Of a stretch of 44,016 nt of DNA, positions 25,076-33,624 are shown piece by piece (position 1 is the stretch's first letter; the number at the start of each line of letters is the position of its first letter). Where the stretch lies: contig JAJPJA010000008.1 of NCBI GenBank assembly GCA_021324455.1, positions 1-44,016 on the forward strand, read 5' to 3'. The notes under the pieces are model-generated. The model made no database searches. It saw only the letters and a program-made list of their open reading frames with translations, and was not told the DNA's origin. The position numbers and the translations under genes are program-made. The stretch comes from Pseudomonadota bacterium. GTDB taxonomy: Bacteria > Desulfobacterota > Binatia > Binatales > Binataceae.

Positions 25076-26623
25076 GTGAACCCGAATGAGACAAAACGCG
25101 GCGCAGGCGGTCTCTCCATTTCGGTTTTGGTCCCCGTTTACAACGAGCAATACCTGGTGGAGGCCGCGCTGGAACGGCTGCTGGTGCTTTGCGGCAGCGA
25201 TGTTATTTCCCGCCTCGAGGTCATCGTGGTCGACGATGGATCGACCGACCATACTCCGGATGCGATAGCCAAATTCCGCGATGGTCTTCAAGCGCAAGCA
25301 GCCGCCGGCGCCATAACCTGGAGCTTCATACGGCACTCGCGCAATCAGGGCAAAGGTGCAGCGCTGCGCACCGCTCTTGAGCGTGCCACCGGAGACGTGG
25401 CCGTGTTTTATGATGCGGATCTCGAATATCGGGCCGAAGATCTTGAGCGGCTGGGGCGTGTATTCCTGAGAGAAAGGGCCGATGCGGTATTCGGTTCGCG
25501 CTTCGCGGGCAGCGAGGTCAGACGAGTGCTTATGTTCCGGCACGAGCTGGCCAACAGGTTTTTGACTTTCGTGTGCAATCTGCTGTCCAATCTAAATCTG
25601 ACCGATGTATGGACCTGCTACAAAATGGTCCGCACGCCGCTGCTTAAATCCATACCGCTGCAAAGCAACGACTTCAGGATAGAACCTGAACTCACCATCA
25701 AGCTGGCGAAAAGAGGGGCACGGGTCTTCGAGGTTCCAATCAGCTACTCAGGTCGAACCTACGCGGAAGGCAAGAAGATAGGCTTGAAAGATGCCTTTCT
25801 GGCGCTGTGGGCCGTAGTGATGTGTGCGTTCAGCGACGACGTATGCGTCGAGGACCAGTATGGAAGCCGTATTTTGACGCGGATGTCCCGGGCTGGCAGA
25901 TATAATCGATGGATTGCGGACGCGATTCGTCCATATTGCGGAGACGACGTATTGGAAATAGGCAGCGGAGTCGGAAATGTGATGCGGGAGCTTACTCCCC
26001 GCTGGCATTACATGGCAAGCGATATCAATCATCTTTACCTGGCCAGCCTTGAAGGGCTGTGCGCGGATCGTCCGTACCTGTCGGTCCAGTATTGCGACGT
26101 GTCCAGGGGGGACACCTTCCCGGCCGACGGCCGCAAGTTTGACACCGTCATCTGCCTCAATGTCGTGGAGCACGTAGCGGACGACCGGCGCGCGCTGCTC
26201 AATATAAAATCGGTGCTGCGCCCCGATGGCCGCGCGGTGGTTTTGGTTCCGCAGGGACCCGGAATGTTCGGCACACTGGACGAAGTTCTCGGGCATTGCC
26301 GCCGCTACACCGAGGACGGTCTGCGCCGCCTTGCGGACGAATGCGGGTTTCAGGTACGGGATTTGCTCAGATTCAATCGCACGGGCAGTGCGGCATGGTA
26401 TCTCAACGGCAGGATCCTGCGGCGCAGAGACTTTGGACTCGCACAGATCTGGATGCTTAATCTGCTGACGCCGTTGATAAGATACCTCGATCCAATCCTC
26501 CCGCTGCAGCCGTTGAGCCTGATTGCGGTGCTGGAGCCCCGGATTGAGGCGCCGCCGGCCTTTTCATATACGCCGCACTATCCGCCCCGGACACAAGCGC
26601 AGCCGGCCGTTGCGTGTTCCTGA
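25076..26623 (+). CDS. GT2 glycosyltransferase fused to a SAM methyltransferase
   Basis: A 515-residue fusion. Residues about 5-260 are a DPM1/ArnC-like GT2 domain with ISVLVPVYNEQYLVEAAL, VVDDGSTDHT and a DxD in YDADLEY, then NDFRIEPELTIKLAKRG. Residues about 275-480 are a class I methyltransferase with DVLEIGSGVGNVM as motif I, VICLNVVEHVADD and GRAVVLVPQGPG. GTG 25076 is chosen because GGAGG ends five bases before it; the ATG at 25064 has no RBS. Such enzymes often make polyprenyl-phosphate sugars or transfer a sugar that is then methylated. The GT-C protein directly downstream would be a natural user of a polyprenyl-phosphate sugar. Confidence 0.88.
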   Translation: MNPNETKRGAGGLSISVLVPVYNEQYLVEAALERLLVLCGSDVISRLEVIVVDDGSTDHTPDAIAKFRDGLQAQAAAGAITWSFIRHSRNQGKGAALRTALERATGDVAVFYDADLEYRAEDLERLGRVFLRERADAVFGSRFAGSEVRRVLMFRHELANRFLTFVCNLLSNLNLTDVWTCYKMVRTPLLKSIPLQSNDFRIEPELTIKLAKRGARVFEVPISYSGRTYAEGKKIGLKDAFLALWAVVMCAFSDDVCVEDQYGSRILTRMSRAGRYNRWIADAIRPYCGDDVLEIGSGVGNVMRELTPRWHYMASDINHLYLASLEGLCADRPYLSVQYCDVSRGDTFPADGRKFDTVICLNVVEHVADDRRALLNIKSVLRPDGRAVVLVPQGPGMFGTLDEVLGHCRRYTEDGLRRLADECGFQVRDLLRFNRTGSAAWYLNGRILRRRDFGLAQIWMLNLLTPLIRYLDPILPLQPLSLIAVLEPRIEAPPAFSYTPHYPPRTQAQPAVACS

Positions 26624-26723
26624 AGGCTGCTGGAGTTCGTCCAGCGCGGTATTCGTCGAGAGTAATCAGTTGTTGCGGAAAACGGCGCACCGTTCGAATT
26701 TAACCGGGGCGGCAAGGGTCTAC

Positions 26724-28154
26724 ATGCGGACAGCGGTTTCGAGGAAAGTCTCTTTCTCGGGCACGCCTATTATAGTGGTTCCGGTGATCTACCTGTTGCT
26801 GCAACTGTTCGCCGTCTCGCATGCGCCGGCGAGTCTGTCGCTGGATCGCAGGTCGGACGGATGGGAATATGTGCAGCTTTCGGAGGGTCTACGGCATGGA
26901 TGCGGCTTTGCGCGATATGTGAATGGAGTGTGCGGGAGTCCGGAAATCCTGCGAACCCCGGGATACCCGCTGTTCCTCGCGATGTTTTCCAATTGGCAGT
27001 GGGCTCTCGTTGGTCAGGCGTTTCTTTGCGGCGGCGTCTGTCTCGCAAGCGGCATGTGGGTGGGTTCAAGATGGAGTCGGGAGGCCGGCACGGCGGCGCA
27101 ACTGCTTATCGCAGCGAATGTACCGTCTTATGTTCTGAACGCGATGGTCCTGTCGGAAACTCTGTTCCAGACGGTTCTGCTGGCCGCGGTGATCGCGACG
27201 CTCGGCGGGGCCATGCAAAGCCGCCCGAAAGCATCTGCCATGCGAGCGATCGTATCAGGTGCATTGATCGGCTGTTTGGCTTTGATTCGGCCCGTGGCGA
27301 TCTGCCTTATACCCGCGGGCATCGTTCCATTCATCTTCCGTCGAAATATATCCCGCCGGCGCAAGCTGGCCTTGATGTGTCTTTCGGTTGCGGTGCCGGC
27401 GGGCGTAGTGGCTCTTTGGTCCATCCGCAACTACAGGCAAGGCGGTTTAATGGGCCTGTCAACCGTAAGCTCGCTGGAACTTTATCTGTATCGCGCCGGT
27501 AATGTCGTGGCCATGAAAACCGGGCAGCCGCTGTGGCAGGTTCAAAAACAGCTGATCGATAATGTGGGCGCGGCGCACCTGATGCTTTATGGAAACGAGG
27601 TAAGCGCGACACTGGCGAGCGAGATGAGCCGGCGCGCGTGGCACATCCTTTTAGGCCATCCGTTTGAAAGCGCGGCGGTAACCGCCCAGGCTTTTGTTTG
27701 GCTCTTGATAGCCCCGTCCCGCAGCCTGCTTGCCAGATTGCTGCGGACAAGCGGCGGCGGATTGGCGGAAGCGGGCCTCGCGCAAGGGCGGATAACCCCG
27801 GACAGTCTGCTCACGATCACAGGCGAAGTACTCAGATCGCGTTTGCTGACGTTGTTCATAATATTTCAGCTTCTGGTCACGTTGACGATCTGGATCGGCG
27901 CCGCGCGCGCGCTGCTCAGGCTGGGAGAGACAGAGGGCGATATGCGGGAATGGATCGTATATCCATTGACCTTGACCTTCCTTCTGCTTCTGGCCCCGAG
28001 CGGCCCCGAAGCGGCTGTGCGCTTCAGATCGGTAACCATTCCGCTGCTGGCGATAACGGCGTCTATGGGCTACTTTCGGCCGGACGCGGCGGCGCGCGCC
28101 GAGGCCGCTATTTCAGCATCGGGCACGATGCAAAATGAAGCGGCCAGCGTCTGA
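26724..28154 (+). CDS. GT-C family membrane glycosyltransferase (GT39/ArnT-like)
   Basis: A 476-residue polytopic membrane protein with about 10 or 11 hydrophobic segments. Its first periplasmic loop carries an acidic site (SDGWEYVQLSEGL, Asp45 and Glu48), followed by LRTPGYPLFLAMF, the signature of ArnT/PMT-like GT-C enzymes that use polyprenyl-phosphate-linked sugars outside the membrane. ATG 26724 is chosen with AAGGG five bases upstream. The frame stays open further upstream but that extension overlaps the previous gene. It may add a side-branch sugar supplied by the upstream GT2 domain; this partnership is inferred from adjacency. Confidence 0.78.
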   Translation: MRTAVSRKVSFSGTPIIVVPVIYLLLQLFAVSHAPASLSLDRRSDGWEYVQLSEGLRHGCGFARYVNGVCGSPEILRTPGYPLFLAMFSNWQWALVGQAFLCGGVCLASGMWVGSRWSREAGTAAQLLIAANVPSYVLNAMVLSETLFQTVLLAAVIATLGGAMQSRPKASAMRAIVSGALIGCLALIRPVAICLIPAGIVPFIFRRNISRRRKLALMCLSVAVPAGVVALWSIRNYRQGGLMGLSTVSSLELYLYRAGNVVAMKTGQPLWQVQKQLIDNVGAAHLMLYGNEVSATLASEMSRRAWHILLGHPFESAAVTAQAFVWLLIAPSRSLLARLLRTSGGGLAEAGLAQGRITPDSLLTITGEVLRSRLLTLFIIFQLLVTLTIWIGAARALLRLGETEGDMREWIVYPLTLTFLLLLAPSGPEAAVRFRSVTIPLLAITASMGYFRPDAAARAEAAISASGTMQNEAASV

Positions 28155-28208
28155 ATCCCGAATCGTGCGGTTCGGTTTCGCCATGAGGGTCCGGACCGGC
28201 AAATTGGT

Positions 28209-29453
28209 ATGAGTATTACCCATTCTTCCCGGGCGGCTTGCCGGACGGCGTTTCGGCAACCTCGATCCATCAGAGTATTCGTTCACCTTGGGGTGGGGTT
28301 CGGAGCACGGAACTGGTCCCGGCGCTTCGGCGAGGGGCGGGTGCCCGGCCTTAATGAGCCATTGCCCTATGGGTATTTCAGAGCAGCGGGAAAGGGGCTC
28401 GAAATAATACATTCGGAGGACGCGGGAGAATCGATGCTGCGGGCGTTGGCGCGCCGCGCGGTATGCCGGATACTCGGCTTCGATCTCGTTCATGCGTGGC
28501 GCAATCGAAAGGAGATCAGGTCCGCCGACGTGATCTGGGCGCATACCGAGCGCGAGCACATGGCCGCGATAGCCCTGCTGCTGTTCACGCCAAGAAGCAA
28601 ACGCCCGCGGATTATCGCGCAATGCATCTGGCTATTTGACGAGTGGCCGCGGCTGTCGGTGCTGCGCCAAAAAGCATACGGGCGTCTGTTGAAAGAGGCG
28701 GATGTTATCACGACACTTTCGCCGGATAATCTGAATGCGGCGCGACAGGCGCTGCCGGCTTCACGCACCAGGCTGATGATGTTTGGAATCAATACGGATT
28801 GCATGAAGCGCCCGCAGCTTTCGCCGTGCCGTAAACCGGTGCGCATCGCCGCACTGGGCAGCGACAGACATCGGGATTGGAGCATTCTGCTCGATGCGTT
28901 TGGGGGAGCGGGCGAATTCGAGGTGAGAATAGCAACCTCAGCGATAAGTCGGGATGTGGTGGAACGATTTGGCAATGTAAGCGTGGAGGCGGCGAGCAGC
29001 AATTCCCAGGTGGAGGAATTGTACAAGTGGGCCGATATAGTCGTTGTACCGCTCAAGAAGAACCTTCACGCGTCAGGGTTGAGCGTGATCCTGGAGGCGA
29101 CGATCTACGGATTGCCGGTGATAGCGACCGACACCGGCGGACTCAGAGCTTACTTTTCGGATAGTCAAATCTGCTACGTTCCGGTGGGCGACGCGCTTGC
29201 GATGCGCGGCGCCGCCCTGGAACTGGCCCGCCGCGAAGGCTCGCGTGTGGAGCTGGCCATTGCCGCCCAAAGGCGTCTGATTGAAGGGGGCATCACGTCG
29301 GAGATGTACGCGCAGCGTCACCGGGATTTGACGTTGGAACTTATTGATGGGACGCGGGAGAAGACCGCGGATTCCCGCTCGCCTTGCGCGCATGGTTCGC
29401 ATACGACCGCGGCGCCGCGTGATGCTGGCCGCGGCTCAGATGCAAGGATGTAA
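28209..29453 (+). CDS. GT4-like glycosyltransferase
   Basis: A 414-residue GT-B protein. An acceptor domain with VIWAHTEREHMAAIALLLF and LFDEWPRLSVLRQKAYGRLL is followed by a donor domain with KPVRIAALGSDRHRDWSILL, ADIVVVPLKKNLHASGLSVI and LEATIYGLPVIATDTGG. The first Glu of the E-x7-E motif appears replaced (HASGLSVILEA), as in some GT4 subgroups. The last 35 residues are low-complexity. ATG 28209 has no clear RBS. It lies 54 bases after the GT-C gene. Confidence 0.75.
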   Translation: MSITHSSRAACRTAFRQPRSIRVFVHLGVGFGARNWSRRFGEGRVPGLNEPLPYGYFRAAGKGLEIIHSEDAGESMLRALARRAVCRILGFDLVHAWRNRKEIRSADVIWAHTEREHMAAIALLLFTPRSKRPRIIAQCIWLFDEWPRLSVLRQKAYGRLLKEADVITTLSPDNLNAARQALPASRTRLMMFGINTDCMKRPQLSPCRKPVRIAALGSDRHRDWSILLDAFGGAGEFEVRIATSAISRDVVERFGNVSVEAASSNSQVEELYKWADIVVVPLKKNLHASGLSVILEATIYGLPVIATDTGGLRAYFSDSQICYVPVGDALAMRGAALELARREGSRVELAIAAQRRLIEGGITSEMYAQRHRDLTLELIDGTREKTADSRSPCAHGSHTTAAPRDAGRGSDARM

Positions 29454-29568
29454 TTGGCAAAGAGCAGCAGGCGGAAGCGGGGCATGCTTCGGCGGGCGCT
29501 TGGATGCTGCCTATGTATGAGGCGGTTTTAGCGGAAACCTATCAGCTGCGGCTGCGGCAGGAGTGATT

Positions 29569-30447
29569 ATGTTGGACATCGCCATAAGTTCTTTCGGATC
29601 CTCAGGCCCTGTGAATCTTCAGGGGGTGATCTCATCGCGGCTGCTGGCGAGCGGGCCGCGGCTATCCAGGCAGTGCCTGCCGGTGGACCCGTTTCCGCAC
29701 ATTATCATCGACAATTTTTTCGAAGCGGAAACGGCAAAAAGTATCACACGCGATATTTCCGCGCTGCGCGACCGGGACTACAGGGTATCGTTCAGGAGCC
29801 TGGCGCAGCGCAAGCTGCAGTTGGGCAATATACCGGGTTCGGCGGCCGGCATTTATCCGATCTACGACACGTTGATGGGGCCGGAGTTCACGCGCTTTAT
29901 TGAAGAGGTCAGCGGATATTCGGGGCTTCAGGGCGATCGCCAGTTCACCGGGGCCGGTCTGCACCGGTATCGCAACGGAGGTTTCAGCGAGATCCATCTG
30001 GACTCCAATCGTCATCCGTTTGACGTCTCGCTGCATCATCGCGTAAACCTTCTGATTTTTCTCAATCCCGGCTGGGACTCGCGGTGGGGGGGCGAACTGG
30101 TGCTATGGTCCAGCGTTAATGGAAGACCCGATCGTCCGGCCGCAATAATAGAACCGACATACAATCGCGCGGTGATATTCAATGTTACGGCCAGAGCGTG
30201 GCACAGCGTCAACCGGATCAAATGCCCGCGTGAGGCGGCCCGCAATTCGGTCGCGATTTATTTTTTCAGCAGGATCGGTGTAGAAGGCGATGAAGAACCG
30301 AGGTCGGTGATATGGCATTCGACCCGGGGGCTGACGCGCCAGGCGCTCTTTGAAGTAAGCAACCGGCTTATAACCAAGGCCAAACCTCATGCCCGTTACT
30401 TCCGTTGGCTTCGGCCCAACAAGTTCGACGGGGTTGAATCGCGATAA
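29569..30447 (+). CDS. 2OG-Fe(II) oxygenase (prolyl-4-hydroxylase-like fold)
   Basis: A 292-residue dioxygenase of the 2OG-FeII_Oxy_3 type. The triad is clear: His143-x-Asp145 (SEIHLDSNRHPF) and His212 (TARAWHSVNRI), with Arg225 thirteen residues later for 2-oxoglutarate. Core strands include VNLLIFLNPGWDSRWGGELV and NRAVIFNVTA. ATG 29569 has a good AGGAG five bases upstream; a GTG at 29563 overlaps that RBS. Relatives hydroxylate peptides, antibiotics or sugars. In this locus a sugar or lipid-linked intermediate is the likely substrate. It belongs to a different subfamily from the oxygenase at 6566. Confidence 0.83.
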   Translation: MLDIAISSFGSSGPVNLQGVISSRLLASGPRLSRQCLPVDPFPHIIIDNFFEAETAKSITRDISALRDRDYRVSFRSLAQRKLQLGNIPGSAAGIYPIYDTLMGPEFTRFIEEVSGYSGLQGDRQFTGAGLHRYRNGGFSEIHLDSNRHPFDVSLHHRVNLLIFLNPGWDSRWGGELVLWSSVNGRPDRPAAIIEPTYNRAVIFNVTARAWHSVNRIKCPREAARNSVAIYFFSRIGVEGDEEPRSVIWHSTRGLTRQALFEVSNRLITKAKPHARYFRWLRPNKFDGVESR

Positions 30448-30584
30448 ACAAATGTGCGGACGGAGTAATGCAAGTGCCGTCTGCCCGCGCCGTAAATCGC
30501 GGCACATCCGGGATGTATTCGTTCGGGTGTGAGAGGCAGTCCAAAGAAGGAGCTTCCGGCCGTGCGGAAGGCGCTGCACACACA

Positions 30585-31928
30585 ATGAGCATCGAACTTC
30601 CGGATTTCGCCGCCACTCGCATACTTGTGGCCGGCGAGGCCGTGCTGGATCGGTACGTAATGGGAGTGACCGACCGGATTTCTCCCGAGGCGCCGATTCC
30701 GGTGTTGCATGTGCAGGGCTATGAAGAACGGCCGGGCAACGCGGCGTTCGTCTGTGCCAACCTGGCCGCTTTGGGTGCGGCTGCGGTTCTGCTCAGCGTA
30801 GCCGGCGCGGATTATAACGGCCGCCGTCTGCGCGCCCTGCTGAAAAAGCATGGAGTCGAGTCCGGCGCGCTGGTGGAGGACGCGCGCCGTCCTACCATTG
30901 TGAAGGAAAGGCTGATGGGCTCGGTGCAGTCGGCGCAGCGGGCGACGCAACAATTGCTGCGGGTGGACCACGAGGATACGCGTCCGCTGACGGAGCGGGT
31001 CGAGCGGCGCCTGCGCGAGCGGCTTGAAACGGAACTTGATCGGGTCGACGGCGTACTGGTCTGCGATATCGGCAAGGGAATGCTGACGGGCGGCCTGCTG
31101 CGGGGGCTTATTGATGGAGCGCGGCAGCGCAAAAAGCCGGTGATCGTCGATCCCAGGCGCACCGATGATTACTCAGTTTACCGGGGAGCGACCGCGCTCA
31201 CGCCCAATCGGTATGAAACCGAACGCGCGACCGGATTGGATCTGACCTCGCGGGAAGCCTGGGAGCCGGCCGCGCGCAGATTGATCGATTCCTGCGCACT
31301 GGACGCCTGCCTGATAACACTGGACCGCGACGGGGTTGTGGTCGCGCAGCGGGGCGGGCGGGCCGCTCACGTCGCCACCAGGCCGCGCGAAGTTTATGAC
31401 GTCACCGGGGCGGGCGATGTGGTTCTGGCCATCTTCGGGCTGCTCCTGTGTAAAGGAATCGATGCGCTGGAGGCGGCGGCCGCCGCTAACGCCGCGGCGG
31501 GCGTTGAGGTCACGCGGCAGGGGGCGGCGGTAATCTCGCGCAGCGAACTCATGCTTGCGCTGCGGCACAGCGGTGCGGGGATACCGCGCAAGCTGCTGCC
31601 AATAGAGCAGCTTGCAGCCGAGCTCGCGCGCCATCGGGGGGCAGGGCGGCGGATCAGTCTTGCTTGCGGAAGCTTTTACCCAATCACCGGACGGCATCTG
31701 GAATTTCTGGAATTCGCCCGCCGTCAGAGCGATTTGCTGGTGGTGGCGATGGCGCGCGAGGATACGGGTATCGAAGCGGCCCGCATCATCGCCAGCCTGG
31801 AAACGGTGGATTACGTGATCGCGGCCGAAGATGCGGACATCGAAGCCGCGATTGAAGCTATCCGCCCCGATGTGATGTTGGAATACGAACAGCGCGCCGA
31901 TCCAATCGCGACAGCGGCAACGGCATGA
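30585..31928 (+). CDS. HldE-like heptose-7-phosphate kinase with degenerate nucleotidyltransferase domain
   Basis: A 447-residue protein with the two-domain layout of HldE. The N-terminal PfkB/RfaE1 kinase domain (about 1-325) is intact: ILVAGEAVLDRYVMG, ISPEAPIPVLHV, IVDPRRTDDYSVYRG, LTPNRYETE and the catalytic DVTGAGD (272-278, Asp278). It should phosphorylate heptose-7-phosphate at C1. The C-terminal domain (about 355-447) aligns with RfaE2, but the GCFDLLHAGH motif reads GSFYPITGRH (362-371), losing the first His and the Gly. A stretch of about ten residues before the AALEAVDYV segment is missing. It is probably not an adenylyltransferase. A separate intact RfaE2 is encoded at 34856. ATG 30585 is preferred over one at 30468. 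Confidence 0.85.
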   Translation: MSIELPDFAATRILVAGEAVLDRYVMGVTDRISPEAPIPVLHVQGYEERPGNAAFVCANLAALGAAAVLLSVAGADYNGRRLRALLKKHGVESGALVEDARRPTIVKERLMGSVQSAQRATQQLLRVDHEDTRPLTERVERRLRERLETELDRVDGVLVCDIGKGMLTGGLLRGLIDGARQRKKPVIVDPRRTDDYSVYRGATALTPNRYETERATGLDLTSREAWEPAARRLIDSCALDACLITLDRDGVVVAQRGGRAAHVATRPREVYDVTGAGDVVLAIFGLLLCKGIDALEAAAAANAAAGVEVTRQGAAVISRSELMLALRHSGAGIPRKLLPIEQLAAELARHRGAGRRISLACGSFYPITGRHLEFLEFARRQSDLLVVAMAREDTGIEAARIIASLETVDYVIAAEDADIEAAIEAIRPDVMLEYEQRADPIATAATA

Positions 31929-32026
31929 CGGAGGCGCTGAAATCGTTCTGTTGAGGTGTTACCAGGGCCGGGTTGCCCGTCTCCCGGCGAATTGCGGCGC
32001 GATGGAGCGCTGCCAAGGAGTGCGAG

Positions 32027-32389
32027 ATGGAACGAGCAAGAGAGCCGGTACGGATTGTGCCCAAAGGTTGGGGCCGCGAAGTGTGGATCGCCAACGGCGA
32101 ACGCTATTGCGGCAAGGTTCTGGAGATCAAAAAGGGCAGAAAGTGCTCGCTTCATTATCATAAGATCAAGGATGAATCGTTCTATCTGCGCACCGGACGG
32201 CTGCTTCTCAGAGTCATGTCCTCACCCGAGGGTTCGCCATTGGAAGAGTTTATTCTTGAGCCCGGCCAGTGCATGGACGTGCCCGTGGGCCTGGTGCATC
32301 AGATGGAAGCGCTCGAAGACGCGGAGTTGTACGAGTTCTCCAGTCAGCATTTCGACAGCGACTCGCACCGTTTGGTGCGCGGCGATTAG
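32027..32389 (+). CDS. Single-domain cupin (sugar-phosphate isomerase/ManC-like)
   Basis: A 120-residue cupin. The metal-binding first motif is KCSLHYHKIKDESFYLRTG and the second is LEPGQCMDVPVGLVHQMEAL. The N-terminal PKGWGREVWI segment resembles the cupin part of type II mannose-6-phosphate isomerases. ATG 32027 has AAGGAG six bases upstream. It lies between the heptose kinase and the separate adenylyltransferase, so a role in handling heptose or mannose phosphates is plausible, but no reaction can be named from sequence. Confidence 0.75.
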   Translation: MERAREPVRIVPKGWGREVWIANGERYCGKVLEIKKGRKCSLHYHKIKDESFYLRTGRLLLRVMSSPEGSPLEEFILEPGQCMDVPVGLVHQMEALEDAELYEFSSQHFDSDSHRLVRGD

Positions 32390-32440
32390 TCAATCGCGCG
32401 TTCCCGGGCAAATGGCGATGAGTACAGGCGCACGCCGCCT

Positions 32441-33343
32441 TTGTCGGCTTCGAGCCAGGTTTCCTTGACTTACTGTCCCCGAACATCCGCGCAGGCAAGC
32501 AAGCGCTGGTTGATGCGCTATCAACAACCGCACGCGCTCAGAATGGCATTAGAGCGATTCGCGGTTGCAGCGGGTCCCGATGTGAGCAGCGAGCGGGTCG
32601 CGGCCAACGGTGTGGATGGAGAATGGATAAGCGCGTGCGGCGCCGCGCACGACCGCGCCGTACTGTATCTCCACGGGGGCGGTTACGTTGCCGGCTCGGT
32701 GAATACACATCGCGATCTCATGGGCAGAGTGTCGCGGTCCGCCAAAGCCGTGGTTCTGGGTTTGAATTATCGTCTTGCTCCGGAGCATCCATTTCCGGCG
32801 GCGCTGGAGGATTCGATTGCCGGGTACCTGCATCTGCTGAGAGAGGGCTTCCGACCATCCGCAATAGCGGTGGTTGGAGATTCGGCGGGCGGCGGTCTGG
32901 CCGTGGCGGCGATGGTCGCCGCGCGCGAAGCCAGGCTGCCCCTGCCCGGCGCGGCCGTATGTCTGTCGCCCTGGGTTGATTTGGAGGCAAAGGGGCGTTC
33001 GATGATCACGCGCGCGAGCATCGATCCGATTGCGAGCCGCGAAACGGTGCTGGCCCTGGCCCGGATGTATCTGGGCGCAGCGGACCCGCGCACGCCCGCG
33101 GCGTCGCCGCTGCATGCGGAACTCAAAGATCTGCCGCCGATGCTGATTCAGGTTGGCGACGCCGAAACGCTGCTTGACGATTCGATCCGGCTGGCCAGAC
33201 GCGGTATCGCGGCCGGAGTAAAGGTCCGGCTCGAGGTATGGCCGGATATGATGCACGTATGGCATCGATGGGCCGGCGTGCTTCCCGCGGCGCAGGCGGC
33301 GCTGGAGGCGGTAGGCGGCTTTATACGGCAGCATACCGGGTGA
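32441..33343 (+). CDS. Alpha/beta hydrolase, HSL-family esterase
   Basis: A 300-residue (from TTG 32441) or 276-residue (from ATG 32513) carboxylesterase of the hormone-sensitive-lipase group. The oxyanion motif is YLHGGGYVAG (His78-Gly81, counted from the TTG). The nucleophile elbow is VVGDSAGGGL with Ser148, the acid is Asp240 in VGDAETLLDD and the base is His272 in MMHVWH. NYRLAPEHPFPAAL is typical. No signal peptide is seen, so it is probably cytoplasmic. It may remove acyl groups from a sugar intermediate, but such enzymes are common and it may only be a passenger. It starts about 50 bases after the cupin gene. Confidence 0.88.
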   Translation: MSASSQVSLTYCPRTSAQASKRWLMRYQQPHALRMALERFAVAAGPDVSSERVAANGVDGEWISACGAAHDRAVLYLHGGGYVAGSVNTHRDLMGRVSRSAKAVVLGLNYRLAPEHPFPAALEDSIAGYLHLLREGFRPSAIAVVGDSAGGGLAVAAMVAAREARLPLPGAAVCLSPWVDLEAKGRSMITRASIDPIASRETVLALARMYLGAADPRTPAASPLHAELKDLPPMLIQVGDAETLLDDSIRLARRGIAAGVKVRLEVWPDMMHVWHRWAGVLPAAQAALEAVGGFIRQHTG

Positions 33344-33431
33344 GGCTCAAACGCGGATCGGAGGAACCGAGAGCGACAACACTCGGGCGCTGCTGGCCGG
33401 CTGTTCTCATCCAGCAAAGGGACAACAAGGT

Positions 33432-33605
33432 ATGGAAGGATGCGTTGTGTGCGGGCGCAGGGTAGATCCGGTTGAGAACTGGATCAAATGCCATCTATGG
33501 GCCGCCTTTGGCGTCTTTCACTGGCGCTGTTTCAGTGAGTATTTACGCGAGCAGTCCGAAGAAGAAGTGGAAAACCTCATGTGGCGGGCGAGCCGCCTCA
33601 GCTGA
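33432..33605 (+). CDS. 57-residue CxxC...HxxC zinc-finger-like protein
   Basis: A short frame from ATG 33432 to TGA 33603-33605. It encodes CVVCGRRV near the start (Cys4, Cys7) and FHWRCFSEYL further on (His30, Cys33), with additional Cys20 and His21. The CxxC-x22-HxxC spacing suits a treble-clef zinc site. An acidic C-terminal helix (REQSEEEVENLMWRA) follows. AAAGGGA lies nine bases upstream of the ATG, and the stop is 19 bases before the next gene, so spacing supports an operon member. I recognise no named family. It may be a small DNA-, RNA- or protein-binding adaptor. Confidence 0.6.
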   Translation: MEGCVVCGRRVDPVENWIKCHLWAAFGVFHWRCFSEYLREQSEEEVENLMWRASRLS

Positions 33606-33624
33606 TGGATATGGCATCGCGGTT

